The translations under genes and the position numbers were made by a program. A stretch of 64,000 nucleotides of DNA from JALORV01 sp963791235 (lineage in GTDB: Bacteria; Pseudomonadota; Gammaproteobacteria; Burkholderiales; Burkholderiaceae_F), in the NCBI GenBank assembly GCA_963791235.1, contig CAWBRW010000013.1:124001-188000 (forward strand). Reading direction: 5' to 3'. Shown here one piece after another: positions 41,957 through 50,272 of this stretch. The number at the start of each line of letters is the position of its first letter. Within the stretch, counting starts at the first letter, position 1. The notes beneath the pieces were generated by a model. It worked only from the letters and a program-made list of their open reading frames with translations. It had not been told where the DNA came from and did not search any database.

Positions 41957-44698
41957 TTAGAGCGTCCGCGCGACTTCCTGGACCTCGAAGATCTCCAGCT
42001 GATCGGCTTCCTTGATGTCGTCGTAACCCTTCAGGCTCAGGCCGCACTCGAAACCGGCCTTCACTTCCTTGACGTCATCCTTGAAGCGCTTCAGCGAATC
42101 GAGCTCGCCGGTCCAGATCACGACGTTGTCGCGCAGCAGGCGCGCACTTGCCGTACGCTTGACCACACCGTCGAGCACCATGCACCCGGCCACCGCGCCG
42201 ATCTTCGGCACGCGGAAGATCTGGCGGATCTCGACCATTCCCAGCACCTGCTCGCGCTGCTCCGGCGCCAGGAGTCCCGACAGGGCGGCCTTCACGTCAT
42301 CGACGGCGTCGTAGATGATGTTGTAGTAGCGGATATCGATGCCGTTGCCTTCGGCCAGTTTGCGCGCCGAGACATCGGCACGCACGTTGAAGCCGATGAT
42401 GACGGCCTTCGACGCCAGCGCGAGGTTGACGTCGCTCTCCGTGATGCCGCCGACCTGTGCATGCACGACCTGCACCTTGACCTCGTCGGTCGAAAGCTTC
42501 GTCAGCGCGTGGGTCAGTGCCTCCTGCGAGCCCTGCACGTCGGCCTTGATGATCAGTGGCAACGTGCGCGCGGCACCTTCGCCCATGCCCTCGAACATGT
42601 TTTCGAGCTTCGCGGCCTGCTGCTTGGCGAGCTTGGTGTCGCGGAACTTGCCCTGGCGGTAAAGCGCGATCTCGCGGGCCTTGCGCTCGTCGCCGAGCAC
42701 GATCAGTTCGTCGCCGGCCGACGGAACGTCGGACAGGCCCTGGATTTCGACCGGAATCGACGGCCCTGCCTCGTGGATCGGCTTGCCAGCCTCGTCGAGC
42801 ATCGCACGCACACGGCCGAAACTGGAGCCGGCGAGCACGACATCGCCGCGCTTCAGCGTGCCGCTCTGCACCAGCACGGTGGCGACGGGGCCGCGTCCCT
42901 TGTCGAGCTGGGACTCGATAACGATGCCCTTGGCCGGCCCGTTCCTGACCGCCTTGAATTCGCGCACCTCGGCCTGCAGCAGCACGTTCTCGAGGAGTTC
43001 GTCGACGCCGACGCCGGTCTTGGCCGACACCGGAATGAACGGCGACTCGCCGCCGTAGTCTTCTGGGACGACGCCATTGGCCACCAGCTCCTGCTTGACG
43101 CGATCGAGATTCGCCTCTGGCTTGTCGATCTTGTTCAGCGCGACGACCAGCGGAACACCGGCGGCCTTCGCGTGCGCAATTGCCTCCTTGGTCTGCGGCA
43201 TCACGCCGTCGTCGGCGGCGACGACGAGAATGACGATGTCGGTCGCCTTGGCGCCGCGCGCGCGCATCGCCGTGAAGGCCTCATGGCCCGGCGTATCGAG
43301 GAAAGTGATGATGCCGCGCGGTGTCTCGACGTGATAGGCGCCGATGTGCTGCGTGATGCCACCGGCCTCGCCGGCTGCCACCTTTGTGCGGCGGATGTAA
43401 TCGAGCAGCGAGGTCTTGCCGTGGTCGACGTGGCCCATGATCGTGACCACCGGCGGACGCGGCTCGGGTTCGGCCTCGCCGACACCGGGCATAGTCGTCG
43501 CCTCGCTTTCGGCGAGCAGCGCTTCAGGATCGTCCAGCTTCGCCGCAATCGCGTTGTGGCCAAGTTCACCGACCACGATCATCGCCGTGTCCTGGTCAAG
43601 AACCTGATTGATCGTCACCATCTGGCCCAGTTTCATCAGCACCTTGATGACTTCGGCCGCCTTGACCGACATCTTGTGCGCGAGGTCGGCCACGGTGATG
43701 GTCTCGGGAACCGAAACGTCGCGCACGGTCGGCTCGACCGGCATCTGCGCCGCCGCGCCTTCGGATTCGTCGCGGCCGTGCTTTCGATGGCCCTTCGGCC
43801 CGCGCCATGCACCGGTCCCGCCTGACGAATCTCCGCGCGTCTTGAGCTGGCGCTTCTTCTGCTGCTCCTCGGACCAGCTGGAGGCCAGCTTGCCGCTCTT
43901 GATCTCCTTGACGCCCGGCTTCTTCTCGTCCTTCTTCTCGCCTGGCTTGGATTCGGGCTTGGTGGTCGGCTTGTGCAGTGTCCCGGCCGTCGCGGCCGGG
44001 GCGGCCGCGGGCTCAGGCGCCTTGGCGACCTTCTTCGGCGCCGACATCATGGACTTGATGGCGGCGACCTCGTCCTCAACAGCGCGGCGTGCGCGCTGCT
44101 GCGCTTCGACCGCCTCCTTGGCAGCACGGTCCGCGTCACGCTGCGCCTGCTCGGCGCGCGCCAGTTCCGCGGCGGCAGCCGCCTCGCGCTCGCGCGCGGC
44201 GTCGACGTCCTGTTGCTCCTTCTCCTCCGCTGCCGCGAGTTCGCGCTGGGCGCGCTCGGCCTTCTCGCGCGCTTCCTGCATCTGGCGCGCCGTGAACTCC
44301 GCCTGGCGCCGTGCCTCTGCCTCGCGCTTCGCCAACTCGGCTTCGTCGAGGACCGGTGCGGCCGGCGCAGCTACGACCTCCGGCTCCACCGTCGCCTCGT
44401 CGCGCTTCACAAACACGCGCTTCTTGCGGACCTCGACCTGGATGGTGCGCGCCTTGCCCGAGGCATCGGCCTGCTTGATCTCCGTCGTCTGCTTGCGGGT
44501 CAGCGTGATCTTCTTCTTTTCGGTCGCCTCGCCGCCGTGGGCCTTGCGCAGAGACTCCAGCAGACGCGCCTTGTCGTCGTCGGACAGCGCGTCGCCCTCC
44601 TCCTGCTTGACGACTCCGGCCGACTTCAGCTGCTCGAGCAGCAACTGCGGCGGAACTTTCAGTTCCGTCGCAAACTGGGCCACTGTAGTACTTGCCAT
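41957..44698 (-). CDS. infB: Translation initiation factor IF-2
   Basis: Brings initiator fMet-tRNA to the 30S subunit and hydrolyses GTP on 50S joining. 913 residues. N-terminal IF2N domain (AQFATELKVPPQLLLEQLKS), then a long Ala/Glu/Lys/Arg-rich coiled segment (about 100-210) and Lys-rich linker, GTPase domain with GHVDHGKTSLLDYIRRT (G1), DTPGHEAFTAMRARG, NKIDKPEANL, and C-terminal beta-barrels. ATG start MASTTVAQ. Between nusA and rbfA. Confidence 0.97.
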   Translation of the reverse strand: MASTTVAQFATELKVPPQLLLEQLKSAGVVKQEEGDALSDDDKARLLESLRKAHGGEATEKKKITLTRKQTTEIKQADASGKARTIQVEVRKKRVFVKRDEATVEPEVVAAPAAPVLDEAELAKREAEARRQAEFTARQMQEAREKAERAQRELAAAEEKEQQDVDAAREREAAAAAELARAEQAQRDADRAAKEAVEAQQRARRAVEDEVAAIKSMMSAPKKVAKAPEPAAAPAATAGTLHKPTTKPESKPGEKKDEKKPGVKEIKSGKLASSWSEEQQKKRQLKTRGDSSGGTGAWRGPKGHRKHGRDESEGAAAQMPVEPTVRDVSVPETITVADLAHKMSVKAAEVIKVLMKLGQMVTINQVLDQDTAMIVVGELGHNAIAAKLDDPEALLAESEATTMPGVGEAEPEPRPPVVTIMGHVDHGKTSLLDYIRRTKVAAGEAGGITQHIGAYHVETPRGIITFLDTPGHEAFTAMRARGAKATDIVILVVAADDGVMPQTKEAIAHAKAAGVPLVVALNKIDKPEANLDRVKQELVANGVVPEDYGGESPFIPVSAKTGVGVDELLENVLLQAEVREFKAVRNGPAKGIVIESQLDKGRGPVATVLVQSGTLKRGDVVLAGSSFGRVRAMLDEAGKPIHEAGPSIPVEIQGLSDVPSAGDELIVLGDERKAREIALYRQGKFRDTKLAKQQAAKLENMFEGMGEGAARTLPLIIKADVQGSQEALTHALTKLSTDEVKVQVVHAQVGGITESDVNLALASKAVIIGFNVRADVSARKLAEGNGIDIRYYNIIYDAVDDVKAALSGLLAPEQREQVLGMVEIRQIFRVPKIGAVAGCMVLDGVVKRTASARLLRDNVVIWTGELDSLKRFKDDVKEVKAGFECGLSLKGYDDIKEADQLEIFEVQEVARTL

Positions 44699-44740
44699 AA
44701 CGTTCCCTATTCCTGCGTCCCGGACAGCGCGTGCCGCCGG

Positions 44741-46237
44741 TTACTGCTCCGCGGACTCAAACCAGTGAGCGCGCGCGGCCATGATCAGCTTGCTGGCGCG
44801 CTCTTCGTCGATGCCGGTCATTTCAGTCAGTTCGTCGACGGCCAGCTCGCCCAGGTCGTCGCGCGTGCGGATCGAATTTTCGGCCAGCTTGGCGGCCAGG
44901 TCGTCGTCCATGTCCTCGAGATCCAGCAAGTCCTTCTCGGCCTGCTCGAGATTCTCCTCGCGCTTGATCGCCTCAGTCAGCAGCGCATTGCGAGCGCGGT
45001 TGCGCAGCTCCTCGACCGTTTCCTCGTCGAAGGCCTCGATTTCCATCAGCTCGTTGACCGGCACGTAGGCGATCTCCTCGAGCGTCGAGAAGCCCTCCTG
45101 GATCAGGATGTTGGCGATTTCCTCGTCGACGTCGAGCTTGTCGATGAACGTCTGCCGCACGCCAACCTGCTCGCTCTCCTGCTTCTGCGCTGATTCCTCG
45201 GCCGTCATGATGTTGATCTGCCAGCCGGTGAGCTCGGAGGCGAGCCGCACGTTCTGGCCGCTGCGACCGATCGCGATCGCGAGGTTGTCCTCGTCGACCA
45301 CGACGTCCATCGCGTGCTTGTCCTCGTCGACGACGATCGAGCTGACGTTCGCCGGCGCCAGTGCGCCGATGACGAACTGTGCCGGATCGTCCGACCACAG
45401 CACGATGTCGACACGCTCACCGGCAAGCTCGTTCGTCACCGCCTGCACACGCGAGCCGCGCATGCCGACACAGGTGCCGATCGGATCGATGCGGCGATCA
45501 TTGGTCCAGACGGCGATCTTGGCGCGCACACCCGGGTCGCGCGCGGCTGATTTGATCACCAGCAGACCCTGCTCGATCTCCGGCACTTCAAACTCGAAGA
45601 GCTTCATAACGAACTCGGGCGAGGTGCGCGAAAGGATCACCTGCGGTCCGCGCGCAAGCCGGTCGATCTTCTGCACGTAAGCACGGCAGCGATCGCCAAT
45701 GCGCAGGTTTTCCTTCGGGATCATCTCGCTTCGTGGCAGGCGGGCTTCCACCTTGCCGATCTCGATGATGGCGTCGCCCTTGTCCATGCGCTTGATCGTG
45801 CCATTGACGATCTGGTCGCCACGCGCCAGGAAGTCGCTCAGAAGTTGCTCGCGCTCGGCGTCGCGGATCTTCTGCAGGATCACCTGCTTGGTGTCCTGCG
45901 CGAAGCGCCGGCCGAACGAGACGTCCTGCCGCGGCAGCAACTCCTCGATGTGTTCGTCCACCTCGATGTCGGCGATCTGATCGCGCGCGTCGGACAGGAT
46001 GATCTGATGGCCCGGCTCCTGCAGACCCGCTTCGTCGGGCACCACGAGCCAGCGACGATAGGCGTCGTACTCGCCGGACTCGCGATCGACCGCGACCCGG
46101 ATGTCGACGTCTTCCTCGGCGAAGAGTTTCTTCGTCGCCATCGCCAGCGCGGACTCGAGCGCACCGAAGACCGTTTCCTTGGGAACGTTCTTCTCGCGCG
46201 CCAGCGCATCCACCAGCAGCAGAATTTCTCGGCTCAT
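44741..46237 (-). CDS. nusA: Transcription elongation/termination factor NusA
   Basis: Binds RNA polymerase and controls pausing, termination and antitermination. 498 residues: N-terminal RNAP-binding domain (MSREILLLVDALAREKNVPK), S1 (about 135-200, GTIKRMDKGDAIIEIGKVEA), two KH domains (RIDPIGTCVGMRGSRVQAVT, LAIAIGRSGQNVRLASELTG), and C-terminal acidic repeats (LEEIAYVPVNELMEIEAFDE). Starts 6 bases after the rimP stop. Confidence 0.97.
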   Translation of the reverse strand: MSREILLLVDALAREKNVPKETVFGALESALAMATKKLFAEEDVDIRVAVDRESGEYDAYRRWLVVPDEAGLQEPGHQIILSDARDQIADIEVDEHIEELLPRQDVSFGRRFAQDTKQVILQKIRDAEREQLLSDFLARGDQIVNGTIKRMDKGDAIIEIGKVEARLPRSEMIPKENLRIGDRCRAYVQKIDRLARGPQVILSRTSPEFVMKLFEFEVPEIEQGLLVIKSAARDPGVRAKIAVWTNDRRIDPIGTCVGMRGSRVQAVTNELAGERVDIVLWSDDPAQFVIGALAPANVSSIVVDEDKHAMDVVVDEDNLAIAIGRSGQNVRLASELTGWQINIMTAEESAQKQESEQVGVRQTFIDKLDVDEEIANILIQEGFSTLEEIAYVPVNELMEIEAFDEETVEELRNRARNALLTEAIKREENLEQAEKDLLDLEDMDDDLAAKLAENSIRTRDDLGELAVDELTEMTGIDEERASKLIMAARAHWFESAEQ

Positions 46238-46243
46238 TGCGGT

Positions 46244-46822
46244 CTACTCCTTGCCCCCGCCCCTGAAGTTCAGTTCAGGTACCAGCTTTGCTTTTTCAAC
46301 GTCGGCGAGCGCGAATTCCACTGTTGCGCCCTCCGCTGCCCCAACCTTTTTGCCCGACCCCTTGCCCGCCGGCGGCTTCTTGCCGCGGGCGCTCGCGCCT
46401 CCAGCCCTGGCCGCATCCTCGGCGAGCAGTTGCATGCGCACCCGCTCCGCCCCTCGCTCGCCAACGACCTCGAGCAACCGTCCGTGCAGCTTCCTGCGAC
46501 CACCCGTGGTGGCCTGCGGTGCATACAACTGCACTTGCGCCTCGGCGCCGGCGAAACGCACGAAATCTCGCGCCTGTTTCAACGGCCGGTCCAGCCCTGG
46601 CGATGACACTTCGAGCCGCGCGTACTCAACATCCTCGACCGCGAAAAGGTGCGTCAGGTGCCGACTCACGCGCTCGCAGTCGGCCAGTCCGATGCCGCCT
46701 TCGCGATCGATCGTCACTCGCAGCAGACCGCCCACCAGGCGCTCGGCCTCGACGAACTCGTAACCGAGTCCTTCGACGGTCCGCCCGATCGTTTCCGATA
46801 CCGCTGCCGCAACACCTGCCAT
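46244..46822 (-). CDS. rimP: Ribosome maturation factor RimP
   Basis: Needed for late 30S subunit maturation. 192 residues: N-terminal domain (VEGLGYEFVEAERLVGGLLR, VTIDREGGIGLADCERVSRH) and SH3-like C-terminal domain with VSSPGLDRPLKQARDFVRFA. A basic Gly/Lys-rich insertion (GKKPPAGKGSGKKVG) makes it longer than E. coli RimP (about 150). Start ATG 46822; GAGGTGA lies 7 bases upstream. First gene of the nusA operon. Confidence 0.93.
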   Translation of the reverse strand: MAGVAAAVSETIGRTVEGLGYEFVEAERLVGGLLRVTIDREGGIGLADCERVSRHLTHLFAVEDVEYARLEVSSPGLDRPLKQARDFVRFAGAEAQVQLYAPQATTGGRRKLHGRLLEVVGERGAERVRMQLLAEDAARAGGASARGKKPPAGKGSGKKVGAAEGATVEFALADVEKAKLVPELNFRGGGKE

Positions 46823-46890
46823 CGCCCGATCACCTCGAAAACGGCGTGGCCCACCATCCGCGCCGAACTGCTTGCATTGCAGCCCGGAAA

Positions 46891-46916
46891 TAAAAAATGG
46901 GCTCGAGAGCCCATCC
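46891..46916 (-). terminator. Rho-independent terminator upstream of rimP
   Basis: On the minus strand: ATGGGCTC, short loop, GAGCCCAT, then TTTTTT(A). It ends transcripts coming from the promoter at 47032-47060, or from rluB, about 70 bases before the rimP ATG. Confidence 0.85.
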
Positions 46917-47025
46917 GTTGAATTCAACAGGCTTGCGCAATCACAGCCGCATTCGCTGCTGCTTGGTGACTGACTGCGCAACCGACGCCCGACGATCGAA
47001 TCTCGATCGCCGCGCACTTCGGCAA
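46891..47025 (-). ncRNA. Candidate rimP leader / small RNA
   Basis: About 135 bases bracketed by a near-consensus promoter (47032-47060) and the intrinsic terminator (46891-46916), with no ORF. The RNA contains a perfect 7-bp hairpin (CGATCGA-GAT-TCGATCG, about 46993-47009) and two copies of a TTGCGCA element. It may be an attenuated leader controlling rimP-nusA-infB, or a free small RNA. A rimP leader motif is known in Gammaproteobacteria; I cannot test similarity. Confidence 0.4.
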
Positions 47026-47031
47026 CCGTGC

Positions 47032-47060
47032 ATTATAGGGGCGTATCCGCGCCGCAACAA
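47032..47060 (-). promoter_or_regulatory. Strong sigma-70-type promoter of the rimP-nusA operon
   Basis: On the minus strand TTGTTG, exactly 17 bases, then TATAAT (the consensus -10). It lies just past the rluB stop and fires toward rimP. It is the best promoter match I found in the window. Confidence 0.7.
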
Positions 47061-47094
47061 GCGCGTCGCGGCCCACCCGTCCCGGGCCGGGTGG

Positions 47095-48663
47095 CTAGTA
47101 GGAAGAGCCCGGCGGTTTGCCGCGGCGGAAACGGGCAGGCCGGCCGTTGTTGGGCAGTCCGTGGCCCGCGGCGATGTAGTTGACGCTACTGGTCATCGGG
47201 TCAGGCTGGCGCGGCGGGCGATTGCCCTGGGGCTTGCCCTTGCCACGGCCCTGTCCCTGGCCTTGACCGAAGCCCCGGCCCTGCCCCTGACCCTGTCCCT
47301 GGCCATAGCCCTGGGCTTGGCCGAAACCGCTGATCGGGCTGTAGCTTTGGCCCCCCGGAGCGAGTCCCTGGCCCTGGCCGAAGCCCTGCCCGGGGCCCTG
47401 CGGGCGCCCGCGGTGCTTCGGGCCGCCCTTGCCGCGTCCGCCCTTGCCGGCGTGCGGCTGGCCACCGCGACTGCGAACCTCGTCGATCGACATTCCCAGG
47501 TCGTGCACCCAGGCCTGTACCCATTCCGGCGCGAGCTCGTAGAAACGGCCCCGCGCCAGCGTGCGCGGCAGCTGGATCGCACCGAAGCGGATGCGGATCA
47601 GGCGGCTCACCGTCAACCCGATCACATCGAAGATGCGCCGCACTTCGCGATTGCGGCCTTCGGCAAGCGCGACACGGTACCAATGATTGACGCCCTGGCC
47701 GCCGGCGTCCTCGACCTTGCTGAACTTCGCAGGCCCGTCCTCGAGCTGTACGCCGTCGAGCAACTGCTGGCGCTGCTGCTCGGTCAGTTCGCCGAGCACC
47801 CGCACTGCGTACTCGCGCTCGACCTCGTAGCGGGGGTGCATCAGCCGATTCGCCAGTTCGCCGGACGTCGTGAAAAGGATCAGGCCCTCGGTATTCAGGT
47901 CGAGCCGACCGACGGCGACCCAGCGGCCGCCCGACACCTTCGGCAGCTTTTCGAAGACGGTGGGGCGCTCACCCGGATCGTCCTGCGTGACGATTTCGCC
48001 CACTGGCTTGTGATACAGCAGGACGCGCGGCGGCCGCCCGCCGGCCACCCGGCGCTGCAGCGGTCTGCCGTTGACGCTTGCACCTGGTCGTTCGGCATCA
48101 CGCGCTGACCGATGTGCGCCGGCTCGCCATTGACCGACACGCGGCCGGCAATGATCAGTTCTTCCATGTCGCGACGCGAGCCGATGCCCGCGTCCGCCAG
48201 CACCTTGTGCAGCTTTTCCGATTGCGCGTTCAGCGCCTGCTTGGCCGCACGGCGACCGCGCTCGAGCAACTCGCGCGGCAGCGCCACCTCGGCCATCGCC
48301 GCCGGATTGATGTCGTCGCCTTCGCCGGCCAGGGGCAGCGGCGGCGCATCAGGCGCCGCGGCGCTTATCGGGGCACTCGTCGAGGGGCTCGTCGGAGCGC
48401 TTGCCGGGGCACCACGATCCGCGTCGCCACCTCGGCCACCACGACCGCGACGACGCCGGCCGTGCGGGCTGCGCTGCCGCTTTTCGCCCTCTCCGCCGGC
48501 CTCCGGGTCGCGCCCGGGCGCCACCGCGACGTTGCCATTGACCTCGTCATCGAGAGCATCGTCGGCGTTGTCATCGCGGGGGGCTGCCCGCAGCGGCTGG
48601 GCCGGGCGGCATACGGTTGTGGTCGGTGTCGTCGTCGTCGTCGGGATACGGGGAGGTGCTCAT
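47095..48663 (-). pseudogene. rluB: 23S rRNA pseudouridine synthase RluB (frameshifted)
   Basis: Converts U2605 of 23S rRNA to pseudouridine. The catalytic domain is intact (VLLYHKPVGEIVTQDDPGER, catalytic Asp in VAVGRLDLNTEGL, GRNREVRRIFDVIGLTVSRL). The S4 RNA-binding domain (KLHKVLADAGIGSRRDMEEL) is in another frame. Joining needs removal of two bases (or gain of one) near 48078, and one extra C near 48601 separates the start MSTSPYPDDDDDTDHNR. After repair the protein is about 521 residues: an acidic/basic disordered N-terminus, the enzyme, and a long Gly/Gln-rich tail. Conserved gene, so sequence error is more likely than decay. Confidence 0.8.
47200..47420 (-). repeat. Gly/Gln-rich low-complexity repeats in the RluB tail
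   Basis: Degenerate hexanucleotide repeats encode (G-Q/F/R/K)n, for example GQGQGQGRGFGQGQGQGRGK. The tail is probably disordered and RNA-sticky. Such tracts are prone to length change. Confidence 0.75.
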
Positions 48664-48674
48664 CGGGATAGGAT

Positions 48675-49367
48675 TCAGGCGGGAGTCGCGGCCGAGAGGG
48701 TGGGAGGAGGTGCGGAATCAGCGGTGTACTCGGCATCCGCCGCCGCAATCGCCGGGGACGACGGCTCAGCGTCGGCCTCGGCAGGGTTTTCCGCGGCACC
48801 GCGACGTCACGCGTGGCCTCGGCAAATTGAAGTTCGAATTCAGGAGCAACAGTCGCGCCCTCTTCTAGGACCGGAAGTTCGTCAAGCGAGCGCAAGCTGA
48901 GGTCGTCAAGGAAGGCTCGCGTCGTCGCGAACAGCGCGGGACGGCCCGGCGCCTCGCGGTGGCCGATGACCTCGATCCAGCCGCGCTCCTCGAGCGTCTT
49001 GATCACAGGGCTCGAGACCGTCACGCCACGAATCTCTTCGATGTCGCCGCGCGTGACCGGCTGGCGGTACGCAATGATCGCCAGCGTCTCGAGCACCGCG
49101 CGCGAATATTTCGGCGCCTTTTCCGGATTCAGGCGGTCCAGGTACGGGCCGCATGGCGGCAGAGCTCTGGAAGCGCCAGCCCGAGGCCAGCGCCACGAGT
49201 TCGACACCGCGACCGCTCCAGTCCGTGCGCAGTTCGTCGAGCAGCACGCGCAGCGTGTCGGCGTTGATTTCGTCATCGAACATGCGTCGCATCTCGGAGA
49301 GCGAGAGTGGCTGCTCGGCCGTCAGCAGCGCCGCTTCGAGCACGAGCTTGGCTTCTTGCGTATTCAT
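48675..49367 (-). pseudogene. scpB: Segregation and condensation protein B (frameshifted)
   Basis: ScpB is a winged-helix dimer that joins ScpA and SMC in chromosome condensation. N-terminal part: MNTQEAKLVLEAALLTAEQP to GVELVALASGWRFQSSAAM. One extra base in a GGG run at about 49146 breaks the frame; the continuation PYLDRLNPEKAPKYSRAVLE, LAIIAYRQPVTRGDIEEIRG is unmistakable. A second shift near 48800 is needed to reach the acidic tail (AENPAEADAEPSSPAIAAAD) and a TGA 11 bases before the rluB ATG. Repaired length about 230 residues, normal. scpA, usually upstream, is not found. Confidence 0.8.
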
Positions 49368-49539
49368 CGTCTCCCGTTCGGAGAGAAGCTGGCAAGTCGA
49401 CCCGATGCGCGCCACGCGCCGGCTCAAGCGAAAACCGGATGCGCCACAGCGCCGCAATCGACTGCCTGGAAAGCTTGGAAGCGGAGTTCGAAGACCGCGG
49501 AGAGCGGCAAGCGTGTCGTTGTTGGAGCCTGCTGAGCGC

Positions 49540-50272
49540 GGAGTCGGACGATCCGGCAACTCTTGTCGGCCCGGGTCGAAAACGCAACCGCAGTACCAAC
49601 GAAAATTTGATTTGAAAATTAGTCTATCACAGCGCTTCGAGTCAACAAGCATTTCTGTGACCGCTCATCCAAACAGCCAAGTGACAGTTCAAATGCGGGG
49701 CGCCCGGGCGCGGCCACGCACGATCACGACGATGCTCACCACCGTAAGCAGAAGCAGCACGGGATAGAGCAACAGCAGATCCACTCGGATATTGCACTCC
49801 CCCGAGCACAGGATCCGCAGCTTCATGCCGAGTTCGTAAGGGAAGTAGGCAAGCCAAAGCAGCGCCGTGACCAGCACCACGCGACTGCGACCTTTTATAT
49901 AGAAGTAGCCGAACACGACTGCCGGCACGAGGGCAAGCGCGGGCCAGCCGATGAAGGTGCCAAGGAGAATGCCGGGGTCCACGAATTCCTGCTTTCGACA
50001 ACAAACTGACGCGAGCATCGCGCAAAGACCCAACGCGTAATCCGCTGATAACAAGCGCGCTCAGTATCGCCTGGCTTCCACGTGGTGAAAATTTGCGCGA
50101 CCAAAATGGGAAGGCTTCCCATTGTCAAAACAACCTCGTCCGATTGAACGAGGCGAAGTCATCCAATCGAGCACGAACGGCCGTTGACGACCGATGAAAG
50201 GCACTGTTAGCTTGCCCACATACCGCGCGATGGCATTACCGACATAAGCGCGGACGTGCAGCGGAGGCAAGC
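49540..50272. other. Lower-GC junction before the type I secretion locus
   Basis: Visibly more A/T-rich than the surroundings (for example ATTTGATTTGAAAATT at about 49605-49620). It holds one small membrane-protein ORF and about 290 bases without a gene (49983-50272). This is where conserved core genes stop and the secretion locus begins, so it may mark an insertion boundary. No att repeat or integrase is seen. Confidence 0.5.
49689..49982 (-). CDS. Small membrane protein, unknown
   Basis: About 97 residues with three hydrophobic segments (LLGTFIGWPALALVPAVVFG, SRVVLVTALLWLAYFPYELG, LLLLYPVLLLLTVVSIVVIV) and two cysteines in LRILCSGECNIR. I use GTG 49982 because AGGA lies 6 bases upstream; the frame stays open to 50054. 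Family not recognised. Its codon use is less GC-biased than its neighbours. Confidence 0.55.
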   Translation of the reverse strand: MDPGILLGTFIGWPALALVPAVVFGYFYIKGRSRVVLVTALLWLAYFPYELGMKLRILCSGECNIRVDLLLLYPVLLLLTVVSIVVIVRGRARAPRI

